Origin: Homarus americanus
Lineage: Eukaryota > Arthropoda > Malacostraca > Decapoda > Nephropidae
Length of the DNA stretch: 64,000 nt
Assembly: GCF_018991925.1 (NCBI RefSeq)
Contig: NW_024748870.1
Span: 5,070,373 to 5,134,372, forward strand
Direction of reading: 5' to 3'
How positions within the stretch are numbered: the stretch's first letter is position 1; every line of letters begins with the position of its first letter. Positions 14,339-29,765 of the stretch are shown here, in pieces. The notes beneath the pieces are model-generated. The model ran no database searches. It saw only the letters and a list, made by a program, of their open reading frames with translations, and was not told where the DNA came from. A program made the position numbers and the translations under genes.

Positions 14339-14800
14339 TTATTTTTTTAAGATTAGACTTTAAAGTTATATTTCACAACCAAAATCTTGAGGGAAATTTC
14401 ATTAGTTTTGTCATGGACATGTAAACAGTAGACGCTGTACTTTACATCTGCTTTCAACTAATTTCATCCCATATTGTATAATGACAAATTTTATTAATAA
14501 TCATCGGGTTTGTACATAAATGTTCAAGGCAACCTCTTCTGATATTAAGAACAATGTCTTTAAGAATGTCTTTGGTAATTTGCTTATATAGTTTACAGCT
14601 TATGCTACTGTAATTTCAGAAGTGAAATCTCATTTCTTGGAAACAAAGAGCACTGACATCTCAATTTACCATTATGAAGACTTTTCATTGTGAAATATAA
14701 CTCCAGAAATATAAGTCATATTCACCAACGCATTGAAGTAATCTCAATTCATAGGTACAGTACACACAATATCAATGTATGTACTGATCAATACTTATAA
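14339..14800. other. AT-rich unique sequence
   Basis: No gene or repeat identified. Confidence 0.55.
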
Positions 14801-15112
14801 TAATAAAAGGACGTGTCTGTCTGTGAGTGTGTCGTCTGTTCCAGCCATAGCTCCAAAACGGAAGCAGATAGAGACCTGAAACTTTACACACATACTACAT
14901 GTGTCCAAGGGTTGTGCACTTTGGTACTACTATTTACCTGGAACCCCAGGTGGTCCGGGCAAGAGCCAAAATACTTCCACGACAGAGATATCGCCACGGC
15001 GATTGCGGGAAGTGGTTACCCGTGTCAGGGAGGGCAAACTAATACAGTCAAGGTTATATACAGTATGTACTTAACCCAAGCGAAGCGCCCCGTTCCTTTA
15101 TATCAATAAAAA
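14801..15112 (+). mobile_element. Degraded dispersed repeat
   Basis: Opens with ATAATAAAAGGACGTGTCTG and continues with CCATAGCTCCAAAACGG and GACCTGAAACTTTACAC. It ends near CCCAAGCGAAGCGCC. This arrangement (AATAAAA + GTCTGTCTGT, 'agctccaaaacgg', 'gaaactttacac', then 'gcgaagcgcc') resembles non-autonomous interspersed elements common in arthropod genomes. The exact family cannot be fixed from sequence alone. The 98-residue frame at 14813-15109 lies inside and is not recognised as a protein. Confidence 0.45.
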
Positions 15113-16534
15113 AAAGTAGGAAATTATATTTTATCCTTAATTTAGAACTAGTAGTAAACAATTTAGATATGAACAATTTCGCTACACAATACCCACACCT
15201 CCACCCAAACCCTCTGTGACGGCCGCCTGCAGTACACCCTAACCCGTGCACTGTCTGCGTAGCTGAGGTTATCCCAGCGGGGAGGAGCCGCGTCGTCTCT
15301 GGGTAGTGAAGCGACACTCACAGATTAAATATTCAGTTTTAGCTGACACTCAAAAGAAACCCGGACTTGTTATATCCATTTTTCTTAACGAAATCCACAC
15401 TTATAGCATCAACATCTTGGTGTTAAATATAAGTAACCGTAAAGTGCAAGGCGCTAGTAATTCAAAATCGATTTTTATGACAAGGTAACTGTAGAAATCA
15501 GTTACATTCCAATGAATCATTGTATAACTGAGATTTCGGATATTCGAATTTTATCATACTATTTTACATAGGGGCAAAGTTTAATTTCTGACTTCACTGA
15601 TACTCTTATCATAAATACATCAGATGATAATTCTGAGTCTTACATGTTAGCTCTTAACCGAAGTTTAAAAATTGGTTGAAATATGTCAACCATTTCCAGA
15701 CAGATTAAATTATAGTGACTATATGTAAGACAAACTTTATCAAAGTAAAGCACAAGAGAAGTATCAAGCCCAATGTTCCCTTTAATAACTTTTTATTTAT
15801 TTTGTTTTCCGACGAAACGACTACGAAATTCATATGAATATTAAGATTAATTGAAGGAATAAATAGCATTAAATGTCAAGTAAAAAAAAATAAGATAACA
15901 ATGCAGCTTAAGTTGTATGTATAGCAGCAGCAACAAGAAATGCATGTAAAACAGCAGCATAAATCTGCAACTACTGCTGCAGGCTATGATGCTTTATGCT
16001 ACAGCAGCATCAGGTCAGATAGCACATAGCACACATGAAAACAACATAATATTGCATATATTAATTGTATTATATGGCTGTAAAGTTGCAATATTATAAA
16101 CGTACACGAATTACGACAACAAAACATTATATTTGTTACAGAAGTGTAAAAGGACATGAATTATTTTAGCATTTGATGTCTTGTAACTACATCATAAATG
16201 GTCTGTGTAGCAGCTCAATATGCTAAAAGTAATTCTTCACCTGAGGTTATCATATAATATCATTTCACGATACAGTGACAAGAATAACTGCAACAGGACG
16301 AGGTTGAGGTCACTTTAAGATGATATGTACTACTGCAGTGTCGGAGTATATGTATTACAATAACACAGAAACAAGTATTAATTATATACAAGATGGTATG
16401 TATCACTTCATCATAAGACAGTAAGACTTAAGTCAAAGAGGAGTTTCTTGGACATAAGAACAGGTAGACCACCATTTAACAGTATCATGTGTTCAGGATA
16501 CATTATCTTGTCGGTATATAAGCATGTTATCATT

Positions 16535-16537
<3 letters not shown>
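15113..16537. other. Mostly unique sequence
   Basis: A GC-richer patch at 15195-15315 gives unrecognised frames on both strands. An AGC-rich patch at about 15920-16020 contains several GCAGCA words. No gene supported. Confidence 0.5.

Positions 16538-16599
<62 letters not shown>
16538..16599. repeat. (AT)n microsatellite
   Basis: 62 bases of AT ending exactly where the family A palindrome starts. Confidence 0.97.
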
Positions 16600-16600
<1 letters not shown>

Positions 16601-16602
<2 letters not shown>

Positions 16603-16762
16603 CTTCAGGGGTGAGTACAGGCTAGTCTGTACTCACCCCTGAAGATGTGAATTACACGAAAGCGCTTGGGAACTTCGTGTTTTCTTCTTTCCATGTGGTT
16701 ATCAGCATATACCTAGATCACGCGCACCTACAGTGATTTACTTGCATAAATATAAATATATA
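16601..16762 (+). mobile_element. Family A palindromic module, copy 1
   Basis: Starts with a perfect 20-bp inverted repeat: 16601-16620 against 16627-16646, six-base loop GCTAGT. The right arm then continues alone through GTGAATTACACGAAAGCGCT, TGGGAACTTCGTGTTTTC, GTGGTTATCAGCATATACC and CACCTACAGTGATTTACTTG to an AT-rich end. The reverse complement of the same arm is at 41339-41455, and a shortened copy is at 46838-46989. A second small inverted repeat, ACACGAA with TTCGTGT, lies within the arm. No open frame; non-autonomous. Confidence 0.85.
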
Positions 16763-17133
16763 CACCAGCCTAGTCTATACGAAATTACCTCGCAAAATCA
16801 CGATTATTTGATAAATATACTTTTCACACTTGACTGACTAGCCATAATATGATTTTTTGTATCCTGAGCCTTTAAGAGTAAAACTGGCTTAACATGTTTA
16901 CATGTAACAAGTTATTTTCCTGCTTGTCAGCGGTTGTGGTAATATAGGATGTGTTTATGAAATGTTGTCACAAATTTGAAAATGAAACTAAATCCTATGA
17001 TTTATGATATACGAATATAATTATTAAAGCATACCTGAAAAGTAAGGCTCTTATCGTCGCACTAAACTTATGATAAATACAAAGAAACGTTTTGATTTTC
17101 CTTTTTCCTGGATAGTTATTTTCCAACGAATTA
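16763..17133. other. AT-rich unique sequence
   Basis: Nothing identified. Confidence 0.55.
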
Positions 17134-17158
17134 ATATATATATATATATATATATATA
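17134..17158. repeat. Short (AT)n
   Basis: 25 bases of AT. Confidence 0.95.
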
Positions 17159-17545
17159 AATTCATGGAAATACAACAAAACAATAGACAGATATATACAG
17201 TAGTTTTAGAAATAATTATTTCCAACATTAGTTTTGTTATCAATATCAGTATTGTATAATAATCAAGAATTTTATGCATATTTTTAACTAATTTGTATTA
17301 TGGATTATGATGAATGTCTTAAGAAACATCAAGTTTTAGTGTGTCTGAAAATCAAACGACAAACACAAAGAATTTTATCTTACCTTCTTAGCTTTGTTTT
17401 ATTGTTACAATGAGCACCTGCTCTCCACCCTTTAACCATACAGGTAACAAGTGATGATCCAGGTATTTAATCACATCATGTTAATCTGATCGTTCAAACA
17501 CACAGTATCGACAAAAACAACGAGTCCACTCACGTGTTCACATAC

Positions 17546-17571
17546 CCATTCATAAATTTTTTTATGAATGG
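17546..17571. other. Perfect 11-bp hairpin
   Basis: CCATTCATAAA (17546-17556) and TTTATGAATGG (17561-17571) are exact reverse complements with a TTTT loop. Function unknown. Confidence 0.85.
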
Positions 17572-17810
17572 ATATCTTACAAATTTACATTTTTTTCTAT
17601 TAAAGTAGATAATTCCTTAGTAAAAATCAAGCAAATATGACCTCGATTGCGATAATTTGGGGGAACATTTGCTCAGTGAGCACATGACGCTAGTGCAGGG
17701 GTGATAATAGGAGCTATAGTCTGCTAGTTAACACTAGAAACACGCATTCATAACAGGATATATATTTATGTAGGTCAGTGTATCTATAAAGCTTTGTTGC
17801 ACATCATCCA

Positions 17811-17904
17811 CTCTCCCCACCCTCCCGCCCTCTCACCCTCTCCCCCCTCTCCCCTAACCCCCACTCCCTCCCACCCACCCACCCACCCCCACCCCCTTTC
17901 CCCG
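17811..17904 (-). other. C-rich tract, G-quadruplex motif on the minus strand
   Basis: A sharply C-rich stretch in AT-rich surroundings. At 17866-17896 runs of three to five C are spaced by single bases (CCCACCCACCCACCC and onward). On the minus strand this fits the G3+N1-7 quadruplex pattern, and on the plus strand the i-motif pattern. Confidence 0.8.
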
Positions 17905-18161
17905 TAAAAAAATATGAATGAATAAATAAATAGTGTCATTTTATAGTTTGCATATGATTTTCAACCTTTTGAATGCGGAGCGTTTTATTGTGATTGTATG
18001 CTTGGTTGTACACCTTTATGCTGTCAATGAGTTTAGTCGTCTTGGCTATAGTATTTTTGTAGTTGTTTCAGATTATATATGTCACAACAATTTTGTTTGT
18101 GAAGTATGTTTTAATATCATTAAACTGCACTTATCTTAAATATTATTATAGCAAAATCTCG

Positions 18162-19580
<1,419 letters not shown>

Positions 19581-19615
19581 TCTCTCTCTCTCTCTCTCTC
19601 TCTCCCTCTCTCTCT
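19581..19615. repeat. (TC)n microsatellite
   Basis: TC run with one CCC interruption. Confidence 0.95.
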
Positions 19616-20530
19616 AATTGCCTAAATTGCGATAACTAGATCATAATAGATATACACATGAAGAGGTGCCAGGAAGCCCTAACCATATCTAATTTGGCTA
19701 TCTCATAAATGGTAAACGACGTCTTAAATGAAGAAAGAGTAATGCTTATATGAATTAATTTCCATTATGTTGTATGAATGAATAAGAAAGGTCATCCTTA
19801 TTTGGCAAAAACATCAGTTGCTTTTTATAACTTAATCGGTAATTATTCCTATATTACGACTCCTTGCAAACCTAAGAATTGTAATCAGATGAAAAGAATT
19901 CAACTAAAATAAAATAAAAAGGGAAAATGTTGTTTTTTATCAGATTAAACAAGTTATTTATATTAAAATTGTAGTAAAATTATTCGATTATGATCATACT
20001 TAGCATACTTAGTTTCAGCGTTTGCCTCACTTGACCAAACCCAACATATCTCACATAAAATGTTCTTTGTAAATGCGAAGTTACAGTTTCAGTACCTGCA
20101 ATCTGCATCACCATTATCATCCTGAGTTTTATGATACCAAACATTCCACATATGCATTTATGTTATCCTCTCTACACGTGTTTAAGCATGGATATATTTT
20201 GAAGAATTATTTTACTTACATTAGTTTATCAAACACCAGTACATTATAGCCCATATAATTCACTAAGTCGAGGGTACTTCAAAGCAAACTGTAATTCACC
20301 ACCAGCTTGCATCAAGCACCCCGCTCTTTCATGGCAACACTACATTGGCAATATCAACCATGCAATGAACTCATTAATTAAGCAAAATTATGTTCCTATA
20401 TATACATTCATAATCGACTGGTGTCCGACTACCAGAGTTCACCCATTATGTATGTACGCATGTACGGAGAAATACATTTATGGATGTGTGTTTGTAAGAG
20501 GGAAATTTGGTTAACCGTCTGTATATTACT
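19616..20530. other. Unique sequence, nothing identified
   Basis: AT-rich, no supported gene or repeat. Confidence 0.55.
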
Positions 20531-20578
20531 GTGTGTGTGTGTGTGTGTGTGTGACTGTCAGTCTGTCTGTCTGTCTGC
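20531..20578. repeat. (GT)n plus (CTGT)n
   Basis: GT run at 20531-20553, then ACTGTCA, then (GTCT)n. Confidence 0.95.
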
Positions 20579-20699
20579 AAATATGCTTGTGTACAATGAA
20601 GTTTATCTATGTTTATGACAGTTTGTGCCCAAACTCTACATATGTGTATCTATAAATTTATTTACTGCTCCCATGCTTATAATCTGAGTAGCTTAACCC

Positions 20700-21337
20700 A
20701 AGTATACATATGTATATTTCGTGAACTATGTCAGCTGTATCATGCCTCAGTGTAGCTCTCCGTTGTTTTACACTGTATTACTGTGTATACGTGTGGTGCT
20801 GTGGCTGTGAATTTGTTTTGTTGTCTTGGTTTACTGCAGCTATGTATTGTTGTAGTTATGTGTTAAAGCAGTAATGTGGTAAAGTTCTGTTCTTTTGTGT
20901 TGCTGTGACTAAAGTCCTCTTGTATTGCCTTGAATTTGCAGAGCTGTCATCTGTTTCGTTTATGCTTCTCTTGTATCGTTGTGTTGTTAATTACCACGGG
21001 TAGTAAACTCCTGTGGGGCATTATTCTCTGTTGTGACTAAGCCTTGATATGGCTGGCCTTACGATGCTCTGACTACACGTTGCCGTAGATGCTGTGATGC
21101 TGGGAGTGCATATGTCTGGTGTGGAGGGTGGGTGAGTGCGTGAATGCTGCGGCTACTGTGTGTGTGTGCTTGGAGGGCCAGTTTTTGCTCACGTAAGGGT
21201 TACTGGTCTGAAAGAGAGGGGGTTGTTTTTTGCCTGACCGCTGGTTGTGACGTGCTACGAGGTGTGCTTGGTGATCACGCGCCGCCGCCACCCGTGTGTG
21301 TGCGTATGTGTGTACGTGTGTGCACAGAAGCTCCGTC

Positions 21338-21375
<38 letters not shown>

Positions 21376-21942
21376 TATGTGTAATGTAGCCGTTTCCTTG
21401 TATGTATGAACATTGGCAGTTTATGTGTATGCAAGTTAATGTGTGTATGTACAGTGAGTGGTCATGTGCTTGTTCGTGCAGTAACCTTGTGCGTGAATGT
21501 ATGTATAGTTGCCATGTGTATAGTATGACGTATAATGGCCGCTTCTGTGTATATGTACAACATACATGCACATATCCCTGCCATGTGTTAACGTATCTAC
21601 GGTAACCCAGTGCAAGCATACACACCGTGGACCAATGTATACAAATACACAATAGATACTTCCGTGTGTGTACGTATAGTGGCTGGCCATGTATGTGTCG
21701 CTCAAGGGTGTATATGTCTGTCTATGTACATATGCTGGAGTTTTGTACGTTTAGTGCATCAACTAGCTGGAAAGGGGATGTACGCACATGGATTGTGTAC
21801 ATATACAGGTACATATGTGTGTGTGTGCTTAAATGGAAAGCTCATGAAATAGTAGCAAATTCGGGTGTGTACGTATATTTCCTATATCTGTATATGTGTA
21901 AGTGCATTTGCAAATGTGCAAGTACACGTGTATGAATATTGG

Positions 21943-21990
<48 letters not shown>

Positions 21991-22060
21991 TATACAGTGT
22001 GTGACTTGGTGTACGTGCATGGGGTTATGTATGAGCGTGTGAGCCTGGCCACCCCCCTGG
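20700..22060. repeat. GT-rich degenerate repeat region
   Basis: Plus strand strongly GT-rich. (GT)n cores lie at 21341-21373 and 21944-21988. Between about 21390 and 21830 a loose unit recurs (GTGTATGTACAGTG, GTATGTATAGT, GTACGTATAGTGGCTGGC, each followed by CATGTG or CATGTA), probably a decayed minisatellite. Cysteine/valine-rich and histidine/threonine-rich frames here are composition products. Confidence 0.7.
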
Positions 22061-22221
22061 ACACATGTGTGTGTATCTGTGAATGCAGGCAGACAGGATC
22101 TTGTGCGTCACACTGGTCCTGGGAAGTGGCCGCTGAGGTGCAGTTGTGGGCACCCTTCATACTCACACCAGGGACTAGCTGCTGCCTCCTCATGATCATG
22201 TAGCACTCACACAAGCTAGTG

Positions 22222-24380
<2,159 letters not shown>

Positions 24381-24383
24381 AAA

Positions 24384-24596
24384 ATCAGACAGTCAATGCA
24401 AAATGCTAGATGGATCATTGGAAGCCATTTTGGAGTGTCGGAAACGAACGTAATTCTCTACAAGCGAGACTCCGTATTAACGAGACCAGACCGCCTCCCA
24501 TCCTCCCTGACGCTAGCCAGGATCACCTGCCTCGCCAATTATTACTTGAGGATTATTATTAATGATAATTTGCCCGTGTTCCAGCGGCGTTTTTAA
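24384..24596 (+). pseudogene. Possible retrotransposon reverse-transcriptase remnant
   Basis: A short open frame, opening with KIRQSMQNARWIIGSHFG and ending at a stop at 24594-24596. The QNARWIIG start followed about 30 residues later by LPSSLTLARI loosely resembles the thumb-side segment after the reverse-transcriptase domain of jockey-like non-LTR elements, where 'xQNxAxRxIxG' and a downstream 'LPSxxxRI' are usual. No catalytic FADD-type motif, endonuclease or tail is present. If the resemblance is real it is a small 5'- and 3'-truncated fragment. It is short enough to be chance. Confidence 0.25.
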
Positions 24597-24761
24597 CTGT
24601 TAGTCCTAAGACCTAGAGGGCTAGGCTGTGTTGGCTTGGTGGAGGTGGTGGTAACCGAGACCAATACAACACAAATGATAATTTCGACACCAGGAGAAGA
24701 ATGAGAATAAGAAGTGTAACACAACTCTAATAACAACAAGAGTATTAGCAACTAAAAACAC

Positions 24762-25015
<254 letters not shown>

Positions 25016-25029
25016 CATTCTCAGAATCA

Positions 25030-25180
25030 TCTTTATTTCTCTCATTATCATCCTCCGTCACCACCTCCTCCTGCTCATTACCATTATCATCATCACCATC
25101 ATCATAATCATCATCATCAACAATAACAAGAAGCAGCAACAACACCAACAACAACAGCAGCAGCAGCAACAGCAGCAGTT
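25030..25180. repeat. Degenerate ATC / CAA / CAG triplets
   Basis: ATCATC-rich, then CAACAA- and CAGCAG-rich triplets; an imperfect continuation of the trinucleotide block. Confidence 0.75.
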
Positions 25181-25272
25181 GCCTGCCCAGAGCTCACCAC
25201 CAAATGGGTCGATTTGGAATTCAGAAATTTTTGACTTAGACGCTTGAGTGACGCCAGGGAGTTTGTGTCTGT

Positions 25273-25284
25273 GGGGGGGGGGGG
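25273..25284. repeat. Poly-G run
   Basis: Twelve consecutive G residues on the plus strand. Confidence 0.95.
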
Positions 25285-25309
25285 TTGTGGGAGGCGATGC
25301 AGGGAGCTG

Positions 25310-25720
25310 GATGTCGCGGTTAACTAAGGTGACTGTTAGGGTGCTGTTGTGTACTTGGGTGCTAGGTGCCGTGATCTTCGAGGGTGCTAGGTGTTCTCTG
25401 CTAGAGTGTTAGGTATTGTTGACTGCTAGGGTGCTAGGTGTTGTCTGTTAGGGTGCTAGGTGTCATTGTCTGCTAGGGTGCTGAGTACCGTTGTTTGCCA
25501 TATATACTAAGTGTCGTTATTTGCTAGGCTATTGTATATCATTGTTTGCTCTTGTTAGTGTACTGGATGTCGTTTGCTAAGGCTTTGAGTGGCGTTGTTT
25601 GTAAAGGTGTCGTTGTTTGCTGTGAGGTTGGGTGTTGTTAGTTGGTTCCTTGAGTGACTGTTGCTATCCTTAGAGTGTAGTGTTGATGTAAAGTGTAGAG
25701 TGACTGTTGCTATATAGTGT
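25310..25720. repeat. ~25-bp degenerate minisatellite
   Basis: Head-to-tail variants of TGCTAGGGTGCTAGGTGT followed by a TTGTC-like linker. Copies at 25380-25500 are clearest; those after 25500 are strongly diverged. Confidence 0.8.
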
Positions 25721-26195
25721 GATGGTGATGTGAGAAAGGGTGTTATGTAGGGTGTACTGTAGAATGTTGTACTTATTTAACATGCTGCTGTCGTTGTGTT
25801 ATGTCTCTCCCATGGAATGTGTGGGTGTAGTTGTGAGTCAAGGTATACTATGTAATGTCGTTGCTATGCAGGGTGTAGGATGTCCTTCTGATGTAATGAT
25901 TTTCCTATGGAAAGTTATAGATGTGGTTCCTATGGTGCAGTTGTGTGAGGTGCTGACGTTGGTGTCACAGAGAAGAGTGGTAGGTCGTTTTTGTATCGTG
26001 TAAGATGAAATGGGGAGAGTCGTGTCTATTTTTTTTTGCGAAATTGATCGACTTATCAAATATACTAAATATCAGTGCAACAAAATATGTCATATAATGG
26101 TTTATCTATCTATCATCTTCATTTTTATTTCGACAAATCCGTTTATATTAGTATCAAGTTCCTTAAATATGCGATAATACTAATTCACTCTTCAG

Positions 26196-26275
26196 TATAT
26201 ATATATATATATATATATATAATGTGTGTGTATATAGACATACGGATAGACAGATAGATAAACAGATAGACACAG
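26196..26275. repeat. (TA)n with GATA/CAGA tail
   Basis: TA at 26196-26221, a short GT run, then GATAGACAGATAGATAAACA-like tetranucleotides. Confidence 0.92.
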
Positions 26276-26490
26276 CTGTACGCCGTTGGTTCACCGCTGG
26301 TATGGTAACACCTCCAATCCATCGCTGTCGTTTTGTCGCTGGTGTCTTACCGAAGCGTTTTTGCCGCTGTCGTGTGTTGACGCTGGCCCGCCGTGCCGCT
26401 CCCCCACGGCTCAGCGGGTTAACTCATTCATAACACATCCACCTCCAAGCCCAGCACCGCTCATCATGAGGCTACATCACCATGCGCCGA
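26276..26490. other. GC-richer patch, unrecognised
   Basis: About 200 bases noticeably richer in C and G than the surroundings (GCCGCTGTCGTGTG, GGCCCGCCGTGCCGC). Two plus-strand frames overlap it with equal openness. I recognise neither; the CGCTG words suggest another decayed tandem repeat (GTCGCTGGTGTCTTACC and similar). Confidence 0.4.
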
Positions 26491-26715
26491 CTCAAGCTTA
26501 CATTCTTCTCCGGTATACCATGTAACGCCATAAGTTTACACTCAGCATTGGTATATCATGTAATGACTCAAGTCTTTATGATGCCTTAGTATATCTAGTG
26601 GTACCTGAAGGTTATCCTCTTCCTCAGTTTATCATGCGATGTCTTCAAGTTTACACTCTTCCTCATTAGATCATGATATAATACTACCAAAATTTGCTGC
26701 CTTACTCAGTTAATC
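26490..26715. repeat. Decayed ~40-bp tandem repeat
   Basis: Recurring CAAGTTTACACTCTTCCTC / ATAAGTTTACACTCAGCATT words followed by GGTATATCATGTAATG or TTATCATGCGATG variants, roughly every 40 bases or a multiple of it. Confidence 0.55.
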
Positions 26716-26899
26716 TGGAGTTGAATCATTTCATAGCTTCTTTTTGGTCGTCAGACAGTTAAGTAAATACGAAGTCAGTTATATGAGAAGTGTGACGAAG
26801 AAATGTATCTCAAGAGAATTATTCGACTTAGCGTCAGTTTTTATCCTTGAATACAGAACCAATTGAACACAATTAAATTATCCTTAAATGCACTGATCA

Positions 26900-27095
26900 T
26901 AAATCATAGAGCCGATATTATTCTGTCGATATCACAATATTGATATTATTGTTTCGATATCACTGAGTCAATATCTTTACGTCTATATACATGGACTAAT
27001 ATCATGTGTTCTTCGCATCATAATACAGTAGTAGGTTTAAATATCAGTTGTACTTGATGACGTATACCAACAACTATTGGTTCGATATCTCCATT
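26900..27095. repeat. Decayed GATATCA-type repeat
   Basis: Words such as CCGATATTATTCTGTCGATATCAC, split as CCGATATTATT and TGTCGATATCAC, recur at about 25-base spacing with GTTTCGATATCAC and GAGTCAATATC variants. Weakly conserved. Confidence 0.4.
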
Positions 27096-28309
27096 TTTAA
27101 TATATAATAATTCAAGAAATCTATGAAATATGAAATAACAGTTACCTATATAAGACAGATTGTATCCTTCAGTTGTTGCTTTATATAAACACAAGCAATT
27201 TTAACCATTACTAATAAATTCAGTGAAGCTTCGAATTTGTAACTTCGTCCAGTAGTTCTATTATTTATAATGTATACAGTAAATGAAGAGAAATAATTAA
27301 TTAGAATAAGAAGAGATTGATGCTGTAAACACAAAAATAAACAAATGTAATAAATATAGGATGATAAAACTACATTACATTACCTATAACTATGATTGAC
27401 TATTAATATAATCAAGTCGACAAATACATAAACTAACATTAGGATAAGAATGTTTATAATCTTTACTTAATATAATTAAAATTTATATATACATAAGGAA
27501 ATATTAAACTACTATGACAGCATTGTTTATTTCTTAATATAATAAACAGTAAAATACACATACGGAAATAATAATGTACTTAGCTACTAATTCTTAGCTT
27601 AAAATATTTATATTGGCAAATTACAAACAAAATATTTAGAAAACTTAAAGTGATAATGTTCTCCATCAGCAACATCATAAACATACAAAAACACAAAGGT
27701 TAAACACAACACATACAATGTTTTTATATTAATAACATCATACTCCTACAAATAAGAAAGAAACCAATAAACATTAAAACACTAAATCAAATGTTTACAT
27801 CTGAAAAACTATGTACAGGGGTAAACATAAACAAACAAAAATATTATCAAAACAATTCCTTAACACAGCAAATAAACAAAAAGAACGCAAGTATGGTCAG
27901 TACTTCTTTAAAACACTAATACACATTGCAGAGTAAAGAGTTGACATAAATATGCTGATTATCATATGACTCTTTATTCAACGTGTTAACCGAGGATAAA
28001 AATAAACTTTAATTTATTTCGTGCGTTCAGCTTTATGCCGTACCAATATGATATTTACAAATGGGGGTTACAATTATATAAATGTCAGGGTCTTTTTTCT
28101 CTCTCTCTCTCTCTCGGCTGTAGATGTTTGATTTTTTTGTTTGTTATAATGCATAAATTCATAGTAAAATGAACGGTAATTGACCGCTGAATTATAGTAA
28201 CAGAAGTGTGGCAAATATGTAATGCTGAAATGCGATTACATATATGAAATTTTACAGATATGGGTATGTGATGTTTTGTTATGTATTAGATTTTTTTATT
28301 TAATTTATG

Positions 28310-28311
<2 letters not shown>
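27096..28311. other. AT-rich unique sequence
   Basis: Over 1.2 kb with no supported gene or clear repeat, apart from a short CT run at about 28099-28114. Confidence 0.55.

Positions 28312-28397
<86 letters not shown>
28312..28397. repeat. (AT)n microsatellite
   Basis: 86 bases of AT. Confidence 0.97.
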
Positions 28398-28403
<6 letters not shown>

Positions 28404-28474
28404 ATAAAGTAAATATATTGCAAAGAAGGTTGTTCGTGAAACTGTACCCAATAATAAGGGATGTGCTGGTTGTG

Positions 28475-28476
<2 letters not shown>

Positions 28477-28556
<80 letters not shown>
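28477..28556. repeat. (AT)n microsatellite
   Basis: 80 bases of AT, separated from the preceding array by about 80 bases of unique sequence. Confidence 0.97.
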
Positions 28557-28560
<4 letters not shown>

Positions 28561-29273
28561 TTTCTTTATTATTCAAAAGAATAAGTAGATACACGATTTG
28601 CCGATAATACAGGTTGTTATATTGTTAACAGATATATAAATCTTAGTTTATTCTGCATACATACCACTGTTTACCCTGGCTTGTCAATTCTAATGAAGGA
28701 TTTACTGTCCGGTATTGACAGATACGAACAAAATCCTTCTGCGTTAAGGAAATTGATACCGTGGATATCCCTTAATAATTTGATTTTCAATTTGAGGAAA
28801 TTTCCCCAAAATACTTGTTAGGGAATGGATCTCTCACGTTGACGCTTCGTCCTTATTGGTAAAATATATAAATATATTAATAAATAAAGAGACCTGAAAG
28901 TGTGTTACCTCAACTCTGAGCTACATCATAAATCGGAACTTCTTTGGGAAGAATTTGAGAAAGTTGCTCCATTGTGCCTCAAACATGTAAAAAAAAAAAA
29001 AAATTCCGGAAAAACCATAATGCAAATGAGATACATTACAGTACATAATAATTTTTCTCAAGTTCAAAAAATAATTACAGAGAAGTTACTCAGATTATTT
29101 ATATGATTCAACGACATTACAAGGTTTCTATAACAATCAGCCTCTCAAGAGTATTGGCTATGAGGAGTCAGGCTAGAAATATAGCCTTTTATGTTAATTT
29201 TCATTGTTTTTGTTATTGTAATTATCGGTGACAATATAATGCTAATAATTGTAATAAAAACAACATTATTATT
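28557..29273. other. Unique sequence, nothing identified
   Basis: Contains a 9-bp inverted repeat (GAAGGATTT at 28695 with AAATCCTTC at 28731) and a short poly-A run near 28990. No gene seen. Confidence 0.5.
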
Positions 29274-29279
29274 ATTATA

Positions 29280-29350
<71 letters not shown>
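29274..29350. repeat. (ATT)n microsatellite
   Basis: ATT array with one early interruption; gives polyasparagine on the minus strand. Confidence 0.97.
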
Positions 29351-29480
29351 CGGAATTCATTTGAAATATGAAAGTGGAGAGAAAAGTGGAGAGGTAAGGA
29401 GTGATCTTCCTTATTATTTACTTTGCTACCTGAACACGATTTCTGGGCATACGAGTTAATTACGATTACTAATTATAATA

Positions 29481-29765
29481 TCTGACCAGACCAACTAATC
29501 ACTCTCTCTGACCACACCATCCGATCATACTCCTGACCACACCATCCGATCATACTCCTGACCACACCATCCGATCACCCTCCTGACCACACCATCCGAT
29601 CACCCTCCTGACCACACCATCCGATCACATTCTCTGAATCACACCATCCGATCCTAGTCCTGACCATATCAACCGATCACAGTTCTGACCAGAACCCTCC
29701 GATCATACTCTTGACCAAAACCCTCCGATCATACTCCTGACCGCAAAATTGGATCATACCATCTC
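29481..29765. repeat. 25-bp minisatellite, core CTGACCACACCATCCGATCA
   Basis: About ten head-to-tail copies, 25 bases each, ending in TACTC or CCCTC. The five central copies are nearly identical; the outer ones diverge (CAGAACCCTCCGATC, CAAAACCCTCCGATC). Confidence 0.93.

Noticed and set aside
16627..16690. Hammerhead-ribozyme-like motif (CTGAAGA, stem, GAAA) in family A and B arms
   Set aside because: CTGAAGA fits the CUGANGA core and GAAA follows a short stem, but a U-C mismatch breaks the base of stem II. I could not find matching stems I and III with a GUH cleavage site, and in family A the GAAA region pairs better with TTCGTGT.
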